Shown here: piece after piece, positions 17,396 to 26,173 of the stretch | Layout of the letters: every line of letters begins with the position of its first letter | Numbering within the stretch: position 1 is the first letter of the stretch | From: Sphingomonas sp. 7/4-4 | GTDB taxonomy: Bacteria > Pseudomonadota > Alphaproteobacteria > Sphingomonadales > Sphingomonadaceae | Reading direction: 5' to 3' | Assembly: GCF_027941955.1 (NCBI RefSeq) | Contig: NZ_CP115960.1 | Coordinates: forward strand, 620,001 to 684,000 | DNA: 64,000 nucleotides | Notes under the pieces: model-generated | Databases searched by the model: none | Seen by the model: only the letters and a program-made list of their open reading frames with translations | What the model was told of the DNA's origin: nothing | Translations under genes and position numbers: made by a program

Positions 17396-18679
17396 ATGGA
17401 CTTCACGCTGAGCGAGCGGGAAACCTGGTTCCGCGACCGGGTGAAGGCGTTCATTGACGGCGAGATCCGTCCGCGCGACGGCGATTATCGCGCGCAGCAG
17501 CGCGAGGGCGACCGGTGGAAAGTGCTCCCAGTGATCGAGGAAATGAAGGCCAAGGCCAAGGCCGCCGGGCTGTGGAATTTCTTCATGCCGCCGAACTCGG
17601 GCCAGGCCCATGTCGACGACAGTTTCGCGTTCGAAGGCACCCAGCTCAGCAACCTCGAATATGCCTTGTGCGCCGAGGAGATGGGGCGGCTCGGCTGGGC
17701 CTCGGAATGCTTCAATTGCTCTGCGCCGGACACCGGAAACATGGAAGTGCTCCACCGCTACGGGACGCGCGAACAGAAGGACCAGTGGCTCAAGCCGCTG
17801 ATGCACGGCGAGATCCGATCGGCCTTCCTGATGACCGAGCCGGCGGTCGCCTCCTCCGATGCGACCAACATCGAGACGCGGATGGAGCGTGACGGCGATC
17901 ATTATGTGGTCAACGGGCGGAAATGGTGGTCGTCGGGCGTGGGCGATCCGCGCTGCAAGATCGCCATCGTGATGGGCAAGACCAGCCCGGAAGCTTCACG
18001 CCATGCCCAGCAGAGCCAGATTCTGGTGCCGCTGGATGCGCCGGGCGTGAAGATCGAACGCATGCTTTCGGTTTTCGGGTATGATCATGCCCCGCATGGG
18101 CACGGCGAAGTGCTGCTCGAAAATGTGCGCGTGCCGGTCGCAAACGTGCTGCTCGGCGAGGGGCGCGGGTTCGAGATCGCACAGGGCCGGCTCGGGCCGG
18201 GGCGGATCCATCACTGCATGCGTACCATCGGCGTGGCCGAGGAAGCGATCGAGGCGATGGCGAAGCGGCTGGTCAGCCGGGTGGCGTTCGGCAAGCGGCT
18301 CTCGGATCATTCGGTGTGGGAGCAGCGCATCGCGCGCGCGCGGATCGATATCGAGATGACCCGATTGCTGTGCCTCAAGGCGGCGGACATGATGGACAAG
18401 GCGGGCAATAAGGCGGCGCAGCTCGAGATCGCGATGATCAAGGTGCAGGCGCCGACCATGGCACTGCAGATCATCGACGACGCGATCCAGGCGCATGGCG
18501 GCGCAGGCGTGTCGGACGATTTCGGGCTGGCGCACGACTGGGCGGGGATCCGCACGCTGCGCCTCGCTGACGGGCCGGACGAAGTCCACAACCGGGCGAT
18601 CGCGCGGGCGGAGTTCGGGAAATATGGGGACTTCAAGGCGGATCGGGTGAGCAGCGGGGATGTGGGGGTTTCGCGCTAA
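17396..18679 (+). CDS. ACAD10/11-like acyl-CoA dehydrogenase
   Basis: A 427-residue enzyme whose sequence follows the dehydrogenase domain of mammalian ACAD11 closely: '[14 protein letters not shown]', '[14 protein letters not shown]', '[20 protein letters not shown]', '[14 protein letters not shown]', '[20 protein letters not shown]' and the end '[15 protein letters not shown]'. Family members act on 4-phosphoacyl-CoA made by a linked kinase domain, giving an enoyl-CoA for beta-oxidation; this is known for ACAD10/11 and for LvaC of the levulinate pathway. The matching kinase is encoded separately at 19861-20877. GGAGAG eight bases upstream supports the start. It is divergent from the tandem TetR gene. 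Confidence 0.88.
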   Translation: MDFTLSERETWFRDRVKAFIDGEIRPRDGDYRAQQREGDRWKVLPVIEEMKAKAKAAGLWNFFMPPNSGQAHVDDSFAFEGTQLSNLEYALCAEEMGRLGWASECFNCSAPDTGNMEVLHRYGTREQKDQWLKPLMHGEIRSAFLMTEPAVASSDATNIETRMERDGDHYVVNGRKWWSSGVGDPRCKIAIVMGKTSPEASRHAQQSQILVPLDAPGVKIERMLSVFGYDHAPHGHGEVLLENVRVPVANVLLGEGRGFEIAQGRLGPGRIHHCMRTIGVAEEAIEAMAKRLVSRVAFGKRLSDHSVWEQRIARARIDIEMTRLLCLKAADMMDKAGNKAAQLEIAMIKVQAPTMALQIIDDAIQAHGGAGVSDDFGLAHDWAGIRTLRLADGPDEVHNRAIARAEFGKYGDFKADRVSSGDVGVSR

Positions 18680-18683
18680 CCCT

Positions 18684-18766
18684 CGTCATCCCGGCGAAAG
18701 CCGGGACCCAGAGTTACTCTGCGATGTCCTGTTTGGCTCTGGGCCCCGGCTTTCGCCGGGGTGACG
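18684..18766 (+). repeat. Sphingomonad palindromic repeat, copy 3
   Basis: Same structure and orientation as the copy at 301-383. It separates the dehydrogenase from the alcohol dehydrogenase and ends 13 bases before the latter's start, touching its ribosome binding site. Confidence 0.85.
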
Positions 18767-18779
18767 GAGAGGAGAAGAG

Positions 18780-19864
18780 ATGAAAGCAGCCGTACTGTTC
18801 GAAGCCGGGAAGCCGCTGGAGATCGCCGAGGTGCAGGTCTCGAAGCCGGGACCGCGCGAGGTGCTGATCCGCACGGTGGCGTGCGGGGTGTGCCGTTCGG
18901 ATCTGCACTTCGTCGACGGGGCGTTTCCGCATCCGGTGCCGACGGTGCCGGGGCATGAGGCCGCCGGTATCATCGAGGCGGTGGGCAGCGACGTCGCACA
19001 TCTGAAGCCCGGCGATCATGTCATCACCTTCTTCACGGTGTTCTGCGGCTCCTGCGAGATGTGCGTCACGGGGCGGCCGTCTCTGTGCATCGATCCCTCG
19101 ACCCGGCGCCCGGCCGATGCCGAACCGCGATTGAAGCTTGCCGACGGAACGCCGCTGGCGCCGTTCCTCAATCTCTCCGCCTTTGCCGAGATGATGCTGG
19201 TCCACGAAAATGCCTGTGTGGCGATCAGCAAGGAGATGCCGCTCGATCGCGCCGCGTTGCTCGGCTGTGCGGTGATCACCGGCGCGGGGGCGATCTTCAA
19301 CGACAGCCGGGTGCGGCCCGGCGAGACCGTCGCAGTGATCGGGGCCGGTGGAATCGGGTTGGCCGCGATCAATGCGGCGAAGATCGCCGGGGCGGGGCAG
19401 ATCCTCGCGATCGACCCGATGCCAGAGAAGCGCGAGCTGGCGATGAAGCTCGGCGCCACGGGCACGCTCGATCCCAATTCCGAGACGATCGTCAAAGACG
19501 TGATCAAGCGCACCAATGGCGGCGTGCATTATGCGATCGAGGCGGTCGGCCGGCCCAACACCGCCGAGCTGGCGTGGAACATCCTCCGCCGCGGCGGCAC
19601 CGCGACGATCCTCGGGATGATCGCACCGGGGGTAATGTCAGCCTGCCGGGGCCGACTTTCCTGACCGGCAAGAAGATCCAGGGCTCGCTGCTCGGGAGCA
19701 CGCGGTTTCCGATCGACATGCCGCGGCTGGTGCAGATGTATCTCGACGGGCTGCTCGATCTCGACTCGATGGTGGCCGAGCGGATCAGTTTGGGCGAGGT
19801 CAACGAGGCGATGGAGAAATTGCGCGGCGGGCACAGCGTGCGCTCGGTGATCGAATTCGCATGA
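18780..19864 (+). CDS. Zinc-dependent alcohol dehydrogenase, frame-interrupted
   Basis: MDR-family enzyme of about 361 residues after adding one base to G5 at 19628-19632. Catalytic zinc ligands are visible in 'CGVCRSD' and 'PGHEAAG'. Structural-zinc cysteines are in 'CGSCEMCVTGRPSLC', and the NAD(P) fold in 'VIGAGGIGLAAINAAK'. After the break the reading is 'GGNVSLPGPTFLTGKKIQGS' to 'RSVIEFA'. It oxidises an alcohol, or reduces the carbonyl. The stop overlaps the start of the kinase gene (ATGA at 19861), so the two are translationally coupled and probably act on the same substrate series. Confidence 0.85.
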
Positions 19865-20877
19865 GCGACCTCGACGAAGCGAAACTGGGCGAATGGCTGG
19901 CGGGCAACGTTACGGGCTTTGCCGGGCCGTTCGGCGTCGAGAAGTTCGCAGGCGGACAGAGCAATCCGACTTATCGCATTGATGCAAAGAGCGGATCCTA
20001 TGTACTGCGCCGGAAACCGTTCGGGCCGATCCTGCCTTCGGCGCATGCCGTCGAGCGCGAGCATCAGTTGATCGCGGCGCTGCATCCGACCGGCTTCCCG
20101 GTCGCGCGGCCTTACGGGCTTTGCGAGGATGTCGAGGTGATCGGCGCGCCGTTCTACATCATGGAGATGGTCGAGGGGCGGACCTTCTGGGACGGATCGC
20201 TGCCCGACATGGCGCCGGGGGAACGGACGGTAGTGTACGAGGCGATCGTCGATACGCTCGCGGCGCTGCATTCGGTGGATTATGCCGCGGTGGGGCTGGG
20301 GGACTACGGCAAGCCGGGCAATTATTTCGAGCGGCAGGTGGCGCGCTGGTCGAAGCAATATCGGATGAGCCAGACCGACGACATGCCCGAGGTCGAGAAA
20401 TTGATCGAATGGCTGCCGCGGACGGTGCCCGCCCAGACGCGGACGAGCATCGTCCATGGCGACTTCCGCATCGACAACATGATCTTCGATGCCGCGCAGC
20501 CCAGGGTGCTGGCGGTGCTCGACTGGGAGCTGTCGACGCTCGGCGATCCGCTGGCGGATTTCTCTTATTTCCTGATGAGCTGGGTGACCGAGCCCGAGGG
20601 GCGTTCCGGGGTGAAGGGGCTGACCGGGCCGGCGACGGGGATTCCGACGATCGAGGCGGTAGCCGAGCGCTATTGCGCAGCGACGGGGCGCGACGGGGTG
20701 CCCGACCTCAACTGGTATTTCGCCTACAATCTGTTCCGGCTCACCGGGATCGTCCAGGGGATCAAGAAGCGGATCATCGACGGTAACGCTTCGAGCGATC
20801 AGGCGGCGGCGACGGTCGAGCGGCTGCCGGGGCTGGCTGCGTCGGCGTGGCGTTTCGCGCGGGAGGCGGGGGCGTGA
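19861..20877 (+). CDS. ACAD10/11-type kinase (phosphotransferase family)
   Basis: 338 residues, aminoglycoside-phosphotransferase fold. 'FAGGQSNPTYRI' is the nucleotide-binding loop, 'VLRRKP' carries the ATP-binding Lys, 'VHGDFRIDNMIFD' the catalytic loop Asp/Asn, and 'LAVLDWELSTLGDPLADFSY' the magnesium-binding Asp with the signature seen in the kinase domain of ACAD10/11. In that family and in LvaA of the levulinate pathway the substrate is the 4-hydroxyl of an acyl-CoA. It is translationally coupled to the alcohol dehydrogenase and lies in one operon-like row with the ACAD11-like gene. Drug resistance is an unlikely role. Confidence 0.85.
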   Translation: MSDLDEAKLGEWLAGNVTGFAGPFGVEKFAGGQSNPTYRIDAKSGSYVLRRKPFGPILPSAHAVEREHQLIAALHPTGFPVARPYGLCEDVEVIGAPFYIMEMVEGRTFWDGSLPDMAPGERTVVYEAIVDTLAALHSVDYAAVGLGDYGKPGNYFERQVARWSKQYRMSQTDDMPEVEKLIEWLPRTVPAQTRTSIVHGDFRIDNMIFDAAQPRVLAVLDWELSTLGDPLADFSYFLMSWVTEPEGRSGVKGLTGPATGIPTIEAVAERYCAATGRDGVPDLNWYFAYNLFRLTGIVQGIKKRIIDGNASSDQAAATVERLPGLAASAWRFAREAGA

Positions 20878-20886
20878 CTCCTATTT

Positions 20887-20969
20887 CGTCATCCCGGCGA
20901 AGGCCGGGATCCAGAGCCGCGAACGGTATGGCATGGAAACTCTGGGCCCCGGCTTTCGCCGGGGTGACG
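20887..20969 (+). repeat. Sphingomonad palindromic repeat, copy 4
   Basis: Same structure and orientation as the copy at 301-383. It ends 13 bases before the next gene's start, right beside its GGAGGGG ribosome binding site. Confidence 0.85.
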
Positions 20970-20982
20970 ATTTGGAGGGGAT

Positions 20983-21750
20983 ATGATCAACCTGTTCGAC
21001 CTGACCGGCAAGGTAGCGATCGTCACCGGATCGACGCGCGGGATCGGCCGAGCATCGGCCGAGGCACTGGCGGCGCACGGCGCGAAGGTGGTGATCTCGA
21101 GCCGCAAGCAGGATGCGTGCGACGAGGTTGCGGCTGCTCTTGACGCGCAATTCGGCGAAGGCACGGCGCTGGCGGTTGCGGCGAGCATTTCGGACAAGGC
21201 AGCGCTCGAATACCTGGTCAACGAGACCCGGCGCGTGTTCGGACGCGTCGACATTCTCGTCTGCAATGCGGCGTCGAATCCCTATTACGGGCCGCTCGAA
21301 GGGATCGCCGACGATCAGTTCCGCAAAATCCTCGACAACAACATCCTGTCGAACCACTGGCTGATCCAGATGGTCGCGCCCGAGATGCGGGCGCGGAAGG
21401 ACGGATCGATCATCATCGTCTCGTCGATAGGCGGCCTGCGCGGGTCGCCGGTGATCGGCGCGTACAACGTTTCCAAGGCGGCGGACTTCCAGCTCGCGCG
21501 CAACTATGCCGTCGAGTTCGGGCCTGACAATGTGCGGGTCAATTGCATCGCGCCGGGGCTGATCAAAACCGATTTCGCGCGGGCATTGTGGGAGGATCCC
21601 GAGCGGATCAAGGTCACCAATTCGACCACGCCCTTGCGCCGGATCGGCGAGCCGGAGGAGATTGCCGGCGCCGTGGTGTATCTGGCGAGCAAGGCCAGTG
21701 CGTTCATGACCGGGCAGGCGATGGTGATCGACGGCGGGGTTACGATCTAG
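20983..21750 (+). CDS. Short-chain dehydrogenase/reductase 1
   Basis: 255-residue classical SDR. The NAD(P)-binding Gly motif is 'TGSTRGIG', followed by 'CNAAS', the catalytic Ser in 'IIIVSSIGG', and the catalytic Tyr-x-x-x-Lys in 'YNVSK'. The C-terminus 'MTGQAMVIDGGVT' is standard. A GGAGGGG ribosome binding site precedes the ATG. It probably oxidises a hydroxyacyl intermediate; the exact substrate is unknown. It follows the kinase gene after a palindromic repeat and precedes a second SDR by 18 bases. Confidence 0.88.
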   Translation: MINLFDLTGKVAIVTGSTRGIGRASAEALAAHGAKVVISSRKQDACDEVAAALDAQFGEGTALAVAASISDKAALEYLVNETRRVFGRVDILVCNAASNPYYGPLEGIADDQFRKILDNNILSNHWLIQMVAPEMRARKDGSIIIVSSIGGLRGSPVIGAYNVSKAADFQLARNYAVEFGPDNVRVNCIAPGLIKTDFARALWEDPERIKVTNSTTPLRRIGEPEEIAGAVVYLASKASAFMTGQAMVIDGGVTI

Positions 21751-21768
21751 GTCTGACGAGGAGGGAAT

Positions 21769-22554
21769 ATGCGCTTCAGGGACAAGGTCGTCATCGTAAC
21801 CGGCGCAGGATCGGGGATCGGGCGCGCCACCGCGCGGCTGTTCGCCGCGGAGGGTGCGCATGTCGTCGCCACCGACCTGAGCGAGGCGGTGGACGAGACC
21901 GTGGCCGGGCGGGGCAACATGCTCGCGGTGCGGATGGATGCAGGCGATGAAGGCGATGTCGAGCGGCTGGTCGCCACCGCGTGCGGGCGCTTCGGCGGGC
22001 TCGACATATTCTACGCCAATGCCGGCATCTCGGGCGGGGCTTCGGGCATCTTCGATTCCACCGTCGAGCTCTGGACCGAAGTGCTGCGCGTGAACCTGAT
22101 CGGTCCGGCGCTCGCGATCAAGCATGCGGGTCCGAAGATCGTCGAGCGCGGCGGCGGAGCGATCCTGTGCACGGCCAGCGTGGCGGGACTGCGCTCGGGC
22201 GCAGGCGGGCCGGCTTATTCGGCGAGCAAGGCGGGGGTGATCAACCTTGTCCAGACCGCGGCGCAGCAGCTCTCGACTTCCAACGTGCGGGTCAACGCGA
22301 TCTGCCCCGGGCTGATCGAGACAGGGATGACTGCGCGCGCCTTTGAATATGCGCGCGAGGCGGGCAAGGAAGACAAGCTCGGCAGGCTTAATCCGCTTCG
22401 CCGCGCGGGCGCGCCGGAAGAGATCGCGCAGGTGGCACTGTTCCTCGCGAGCGACGAAGCGCGTTACGTCAATGGCCAGGCCTGGGTGGTGGACGGAGGG
22501 CTATCGTCGAGCCATCCCGTGACGCGGCAGGAGTTCGGCAAGCCGGCCTTCTGA
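21769..22554 (+). CDS. Short-chain dehydrogenase/reductase 2
   Basis: 261-residue classical SDR: Gly motif '[10 protein letters not shown]', 'YANAGISGG', catalytic 'YSASK', and the C-terminal '[13 protein letters not shown]'. An Asp at the end of the second strand ('VVATDLSE') suggests NAD rather than NADP. A strong ribosome binding site (GAGGAGGGA) lies upstream. It appears to be in one transcription unit with SDR 1. Confidence 0.88.
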   Translation: MRFRDKVVIVTGAGSGIGRATARLFAAEGAHVVATDLSEAVDETVAGRGNMLAVRMDAGDEGDVERLVATACGRFGGLDIFYANAGISGGASGIFDSTVELWTEVLRVNLIGPALAIKHAGPKIVERGGGAILCTASVAGLRSGAGGPAYSASKAGVINLVQTAAQQLSTSNVRVNAICPGLIETGMTARAFEYAREAGKEDKLGRLNPLRRAGAPEEIAQVALFLASDEARYVNGQAWVVDGGLSSSHPVTRQEFGKPAF

Positions 22555-22609
22555 TTGACAGCTTCGTTTCGACTTCGCACCTTTCGCTCGGGAAAAGGGA
22601 GGGGTTGCC

Positions 22610-23326
22610 ATGCGAAGGTTCATCCGGACGTCGGTCGTGCTCGGCTTGCTGGGCGTGGCGGCGCCCGCGCTGGCGCAGGAAGTGGTGGTCACCGGCCAGC
22701 GCCGCGGCGCCTATCTCAACGCCGAGACCAACCAGAGCAGTTCGCGTCCGATCATCAATCTGCGCCGCACCGCCGATTTCGCGGTGCAGACGGTGCACGT
22801 CATCGGCGACACGCGCGAGGAGGACAAGCGCCAGGAAGAAATCTACGCGATGGTGCGGGGCGCGATCGAGCTGGCGGACAAGCACGGCGTCGAGCTCTCG
22901 ACCGGCGATTACATCGTCGAGCCGCTTACCCTCGCCAATTACAAGAGCCTGATATTGGGCAGCGGTGGCCGCTCGGACACCAATGTCGCCAACTTCCTCG
23001 TCAAGGCGAAGCTCACCGCGGGAATGGACGCGAAGACTGCGCTCGACCGGATCACCAAGTTCGTCAAGGCAGTGCCACCAGTCGGGCGCGCCGAGATCGA
23101 GATGCTCGGATCGCTGACGCTGTCGGTGATCAACCCCGATCAGTATCGCGCGCAGATCACCGACTTGATCGTCGCCGACGCCGCGGCGACCGCAGCAAAG
23201 TTCGGACCCGATTACGGCGTGCAGGCGACCGGGCTCGACCGGCCGGTCGAATGGGCGCGGGCGAGCCTGACCGAAGTTTTCCTCTACCTCCCGGCGGCAT
23301 ATACCGTGCTGCCCAAGCGGCGCTGA
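22610..23326 (+). CDS. Secreted protein of unknown function, paralog 1
   Basis: A 238-residue protein with a signal peptide (residues 1-22, ending 'ALAQ'). The mature start 'EVVVTGQR' mimics the motif found at the N-terminus of sphingomonad TonB receptors, yet no beta-barrel follows. The body ('LRRTADFAVQTVHVIGDTRE', 'HGVELSTGDYIVEPLTLANY', 'GLDRPVEWARASLTEVFLYLP') is shared with the next gene at roughly half identity by eye. The fold may resemble SIMPL/DUF541 periplasmic proteins, but that is a weak guess. GGGAGGGG precedes the ATG. Confidence 0.7.
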   Translation: MRRFIRTSVVLGLLGVAAPALAQEVVVTGQRRGAYLNAETNQSSSRPIINLRRTADFAVQTVHVIGDTREEDKRQEEIYAMVRGAIELADKHGVELSTGDYIVEPLTLANYKSLILGSGGRSDTNVANFLVKAKLTAGMDAKTALDRITKFVKAVPPVGRAEIEMLGSLTLSVINPDQYRAQITDLIVADAAATAAKFGPDYGVQATGLDRPVEWARASLTEVFLYLPAAYTVLPKRR

Positions 23327-23334
23327 GGTCGGTG

Positions 23335-24078
23335 ATGCGAGGCTTTGCCAACATCCTGATCGGACTAAGCGCGCTCGCCTGCGCGACGCCCGCGCTGGCG
23401 CAGGACGACGAGGGGCAGGAGATCATCGTCACCGCCTCGCGCACCCTGGCGGGCTATCGCGGCGACGGCGAGCCGATGGCGGTCGCGGTCAAGCCCGCAC
23501 CCGCATTGCGGCTGCGCCGGACGGCGGATTTCGCGGTGCAGAGCGTCCGGATCATCGGCGACACGCGCGACGAGGCCAAACGTCGCGAGGAAATCTACGC
23601 GATGCTCAAGGGCGCGATCACGCTCGCTGGCAAACATGGTGTCGAGCTGGCGACGGGCGACTATATCGTCGAGCCGCTGACCCTCGCCAATTATCGCAAC
23701 CTGACGCTCGAGGAGGATGACAACCGCGAGGATGCCGAGGAAGCGACTTTTCTCGTCAAGACGCCACTGGTGAAGGGTGCGGATGCGAAGGCCGCGCTCG
23801 ATCGGATCACCAATTTCGTCAAGGCGGTCCCCGCCGTCGGCCGTGCGGAGATCGAGGCGGAGGGCGATCTGACGCTGTCGGTGGTCGGGCCTGACCAGTA
23901 TCGCGGCCAGATCATCGACCTGGTTGCTGCCGACGCCGCAAAGACCGCGGCGAAGTTCGGGCCCGATTTCTCGGTGACGGCGAGCGGGCTCGATCGTCCG
24001 GTCGAATGGTCGCGCGTGGGGCTGACCGAGGTCTCGTTGTACCTGCCGGTCAGCTACAGCGTGGTGCCGAAGCCGTAG
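23335..24078 (+). CDS. Secreted protein of unknown function, paralog 2
   Basis: 247 residues starting 'MRGFANILIGLSALACATPALA', a signal peptide. The mature N-terminus 'EIIVTASR' again resembles the TonB-receptor motif. The body shares 'LRRTADFAVQSVRIIGDTRD', 'HGVELATGDYIVEPLTLANY' and 'ITNFVKAVPAVGRAEIEAEG' with the preceding gene, so the two are a tandem duplication. It starts eight bases after paralog 1 ends, so they are co-transcribed. No catalytic motif is recognised. Confidence 0.7.
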   Translation: MRGFANILIGLSALACATPALAQDDEGQEIIVTASRTLAGYRGDGEPMAVAVKPAPALRLRRTADFAVQSVRIIGDTRDEAKRREEIYAMLKGAITLAGKHGVELATGDYIVEPLTLANYRNLTLEEDDNREDAEEATFLVKTPLVKGADAKAALDRITNFVKAVPAVGRAEIEAEGDLTLSVVGPDQYRGQIIDLVAADAAKTAAKFGPDFSVTASGLDRPVEWSRVGLTEVSLYLPVSYSVVPKP

Positions 24079-24088
24079 GTTTAGGTAC

Positions 24089-24238
24089 TCCCCTCCCTGC
24101 TTGCAGGGAGGGGCAGGGGTGGGTGCGCGCGTCTGCGCGCTCAAAGGAATCGCGCGCCGGCTTGAAAGTCTCGGTCGGGGCATCGAGCCCCGCCCGATAC
24201 TACCCACCCCTGGCCCCTCCCTTGAAGGGAGGGGATTT
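24089..24238. repeat. CT-rich double-hairpin repeat, copy D
   Basis: CCCCTCCCTGC...GCAGGGAGGGG at the left and CCCCTCCCTTGAAGGGAGGGG at the right, with inverted GGGTGGG/CCCACCC between. It lies between the convergent paralog 2 and PhzF genes and may terminate both. Confidence 0.75.
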
Positions 24239-24252
24239 GAGAGGCGGTACCT

Positions 24253-25146
24253 CTAAAGCGTCGCCGCGCCGCGCAGCACGGGAACGCAACTGCCGCCTAC
24301 GCTGGCGCGGATGCCTTCGGCAGTGCGCCAGGCGCGGAGGCGGAGGTCGCTCGGGCGGCCCATTTCCACGCCCTGGGTGACTTCGAAGCGGGCTTCGTCG
24401 CCGCCCAGGATCGACAGCAGCAAAGCCGCGAGCGTCGCGTTCGCGCTGCCTGTCGCCGGGTCTTCCCAGGTGCCTGAGAGCGGCGAGAACATGCGGGCAC
24501 GGATGCGATTGCCGTCGCGGGCGTAGAGGAAGATCGAGAGACGATCGCCGGCACCGAGATGCTCTTCCGCCACGCGGCGATAGATGGCGATGTCTGGAAG
24601 CGCGCGCGACAGCGCGTCGGCGGCGACTTCGACGAGAGTGAAATCGACGCCGACGGATGCGCGGGTGGGGATGTGCGTGGTGGTGACGAGGTCCGCGGGA
24701 GTGAGGCCGATGCACGGCGCGATCGCTTCGGCAGGCAGGGTGCCGAGGATCTGGAGCGGTTGTGGGGCATCGATCTCGGCGCCGGTGGGGCGGCCCTCGG
24801 CGTCGCGGGCGATGCGGATTTCGACGAGGCCGGCTATCTCCTCGAAGCGCAGCACGTCGCCGGCTTCGGGCCGCAGGCCGGCGAGGACATAGCCGGTGCC
24901 GACATTGGGGTGGCCGGCGAACGGCATCTCGGCGGTGCGGTGGAAGATGCGGACCCGAGCGGTGTTGGCCGGATCGGACGGCGGGAGGACGAAGGTCGTC
25001 TCGCTATAGTTCATCTCGGCGGCGAGCGACTGCATCTCCGCGTCGCTCAGCCCCTCGGCGGCGGTGAAAACTGCGAGTGGATTGCCGCCGAAGCGAGTGC
25101 CGGTGAACACGTCGAGGGTGACGTAGGGGAAGCTGCGCGTTGCCAT
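24253..25146 (-). CDS. PhzF-family isomerase
   Basis: 297 residues: '[19 protein letters not shown]', the catalytic Glu in '[11 protein letters not shown]', and '[18 protein letters not shown]', then the second half with '[20 protein letters not shown]'. This is the diaminopimelate-epimerase-like PhzF fold. In phenazine producers PhzF isomerises DHHA, but most members, including this one with no phz genes nearby, have unknown substrates. Confidence 0.88.
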   Translation of the reverse strand: MATRSFPYVTLDVFTGTRFGGNPLAVFTAAEGLSDAEMQSLAAEMNYSETTFVLPPSDPANTARVRIFHRTAEMPFAGHPNVGTGYVLAGLRPEAGDVLRFEEIAGLVEIRIARDAEGRPTGAEIDAPQPLQILGTLPAEAIAPCIGLTPADLVTTTHIPTRASVGVDFTLVEVAADALSRALPDIAIYRRVAEEHLGAGDRLSIFLYARDGNRIRARMFSPLSGTWEDPATGSANATLAALLLSILGGDEARFEVTQGVEMGRPSDLRLRAWRTAEGIRASVGGSCVPVLRGAATL

Positions 25147-25162
25147 GCGCCGCTCTTAGTTC

Positions 25163-26044
25163 CTAGCGGTCGTTGCGCAAGCGGATCAGGCCTTCCTGCG
25201 CTACGCTGGCGACGAGGCGCCCGCCGCGGCTGTAGATCTTGCCGCGGTTGAATCCGCGCGCATGGCCGGCCCACGGGCTGTCGGTGGTGTAGAGCAGCCA
25301 TTCGTCGAAGCGGAACGGTTCGTGCAGCCAGATCGCATGATCGAGGCTCGCTGTCTGGACGTCGCCGGTCATCCAGCTGACCCCGTGGGGCAGCAGGCAA
25401 GTGCCGAGCAAGGTCATGTCGCTGGCATAAGCGAGCATCGCCCGGTGGAGCGCGAGATCGTCGGGGAGCGGCACGACGACGCGGAACCAGCTGTGCTGGA
25501 CGGGCTCCATCCTGTCGGGGGCGAACCAGTTGCGCGGGTTTACCGGGCGGATCTCGATCGGGCGGGCACGCAGGAAGAAGCGGCGGAATTTCTCGGGAAC
25601 CTGATCGCGGATCTGCTCACGCAGCTCGCGTTCGGAGCGGAGGTCGTCGGGATCGGGGACGTCGGGCATCGCGTCCTCGTGGTGCAGGCCCTCGGACGGC
25701 GTCTGGAAGCTCGCCGTCATGTTGAGGATCGGCTGGCCCTTCTGCATCGCGATGACGCGGCGATTGGCGAAGCTGCGTCCTTCGAAATCGCGGACGACGC
25801 GGAAGATGATCGGGTGGTTCTCGTCGCCCGGACGCATGAAATAGGCGTGGAGCGAATGGGCGGTCTTGGCCCCCTCGACGGAACGCTGCGCGGCCTGGAG
25901 CGCCTGCGCGATGACCTGGCCTCCGAATACGCGGCCGACGCCACCGGGGAGGCGGGGGCCGCGATAGAGATCGGTGTCGATCTCCTCGACGTCGAGGAGC
26001 GTGGTGAGCTGGGTTACCAGCTCGGCGGGCGTGGGTTCAGGCAT
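25163..26044 (-). CDS. tesB: Acyl-CoA thioesterase II
   Basis: 293 residues, double-hotdog TesB: 'GGVGRVFGGQVIAQALQAA', 'SLHAYFMRPGDENHPIIFRV', 'SFQTPSEG' and the second hotdog 'SLDHAIWLHEPFRFDEWLLY' containing the catalytic Asp. It hydrolyses medium/long acyl-CoAs. The start 'MPEPTPAEL' at 26044 was chosen because GGAG lies just upstream; longer starts at 26056 and 26065 exist. It lies next to PhzF on the same strand. Confidence 0.9.
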   Translation of the reverse strand: MPEPTPAELVTQLTTLLDVEEIDTDLYRGPRLPGGVGRVFGGQVIAQALQAAQRSVEGAKTAHSLHAYFMRPGDENHPIIFRVVRDFEGRSFANRRVIAMQKGQPILNMTASFQTPSEGLHHEDAMPDVPDPDDLRSERELREQIRDQVPEKFRRFFLRARPIEIRPVNPRNWFAPDRMEPVQHSWFRVVVPLPDDLALHRAMLAYASDMTLLGTCLLPHGVSWMTGDVQTASLDHAIWLHEPFRFDEWLLYTTDSPWAGHARGFNRGKIYSRGGRLVASVAQEGLIRLRNDR

Positions 26045-26072
26045 TGGCCACTCCATCGTTCCCATCCTCTTC

Positions 26073-26155
26073 CGTCATCCCGGCGAAAGCCGAGATCCAG
26101 AGCCACAAGCGGCGCGGCAGAGAGACTCTGGGCCCCGGCTTTCGCCGGGGTGACG
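26073..26155 (+). repeat. Sphingomonad palindromic repeat, copy 5
   Basis: Same structure and orientation as the copy at 301-383, with one substitution in the left hairpin (CCGAG). It lies between the dehydrogenase and tesB genes. Confidence 0.85.
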
Positions 26156-26173
26156 TTGGGTGCGGGGAGGCCA

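Noticed and set aside
19861-20877. Aminoglycoside resistance gene
   Set aside because: The fold is shared, but the 'DWELST' signature and the neighbouring ACAD11-like gene fit the hydroxyacyl-CoA kinase group.
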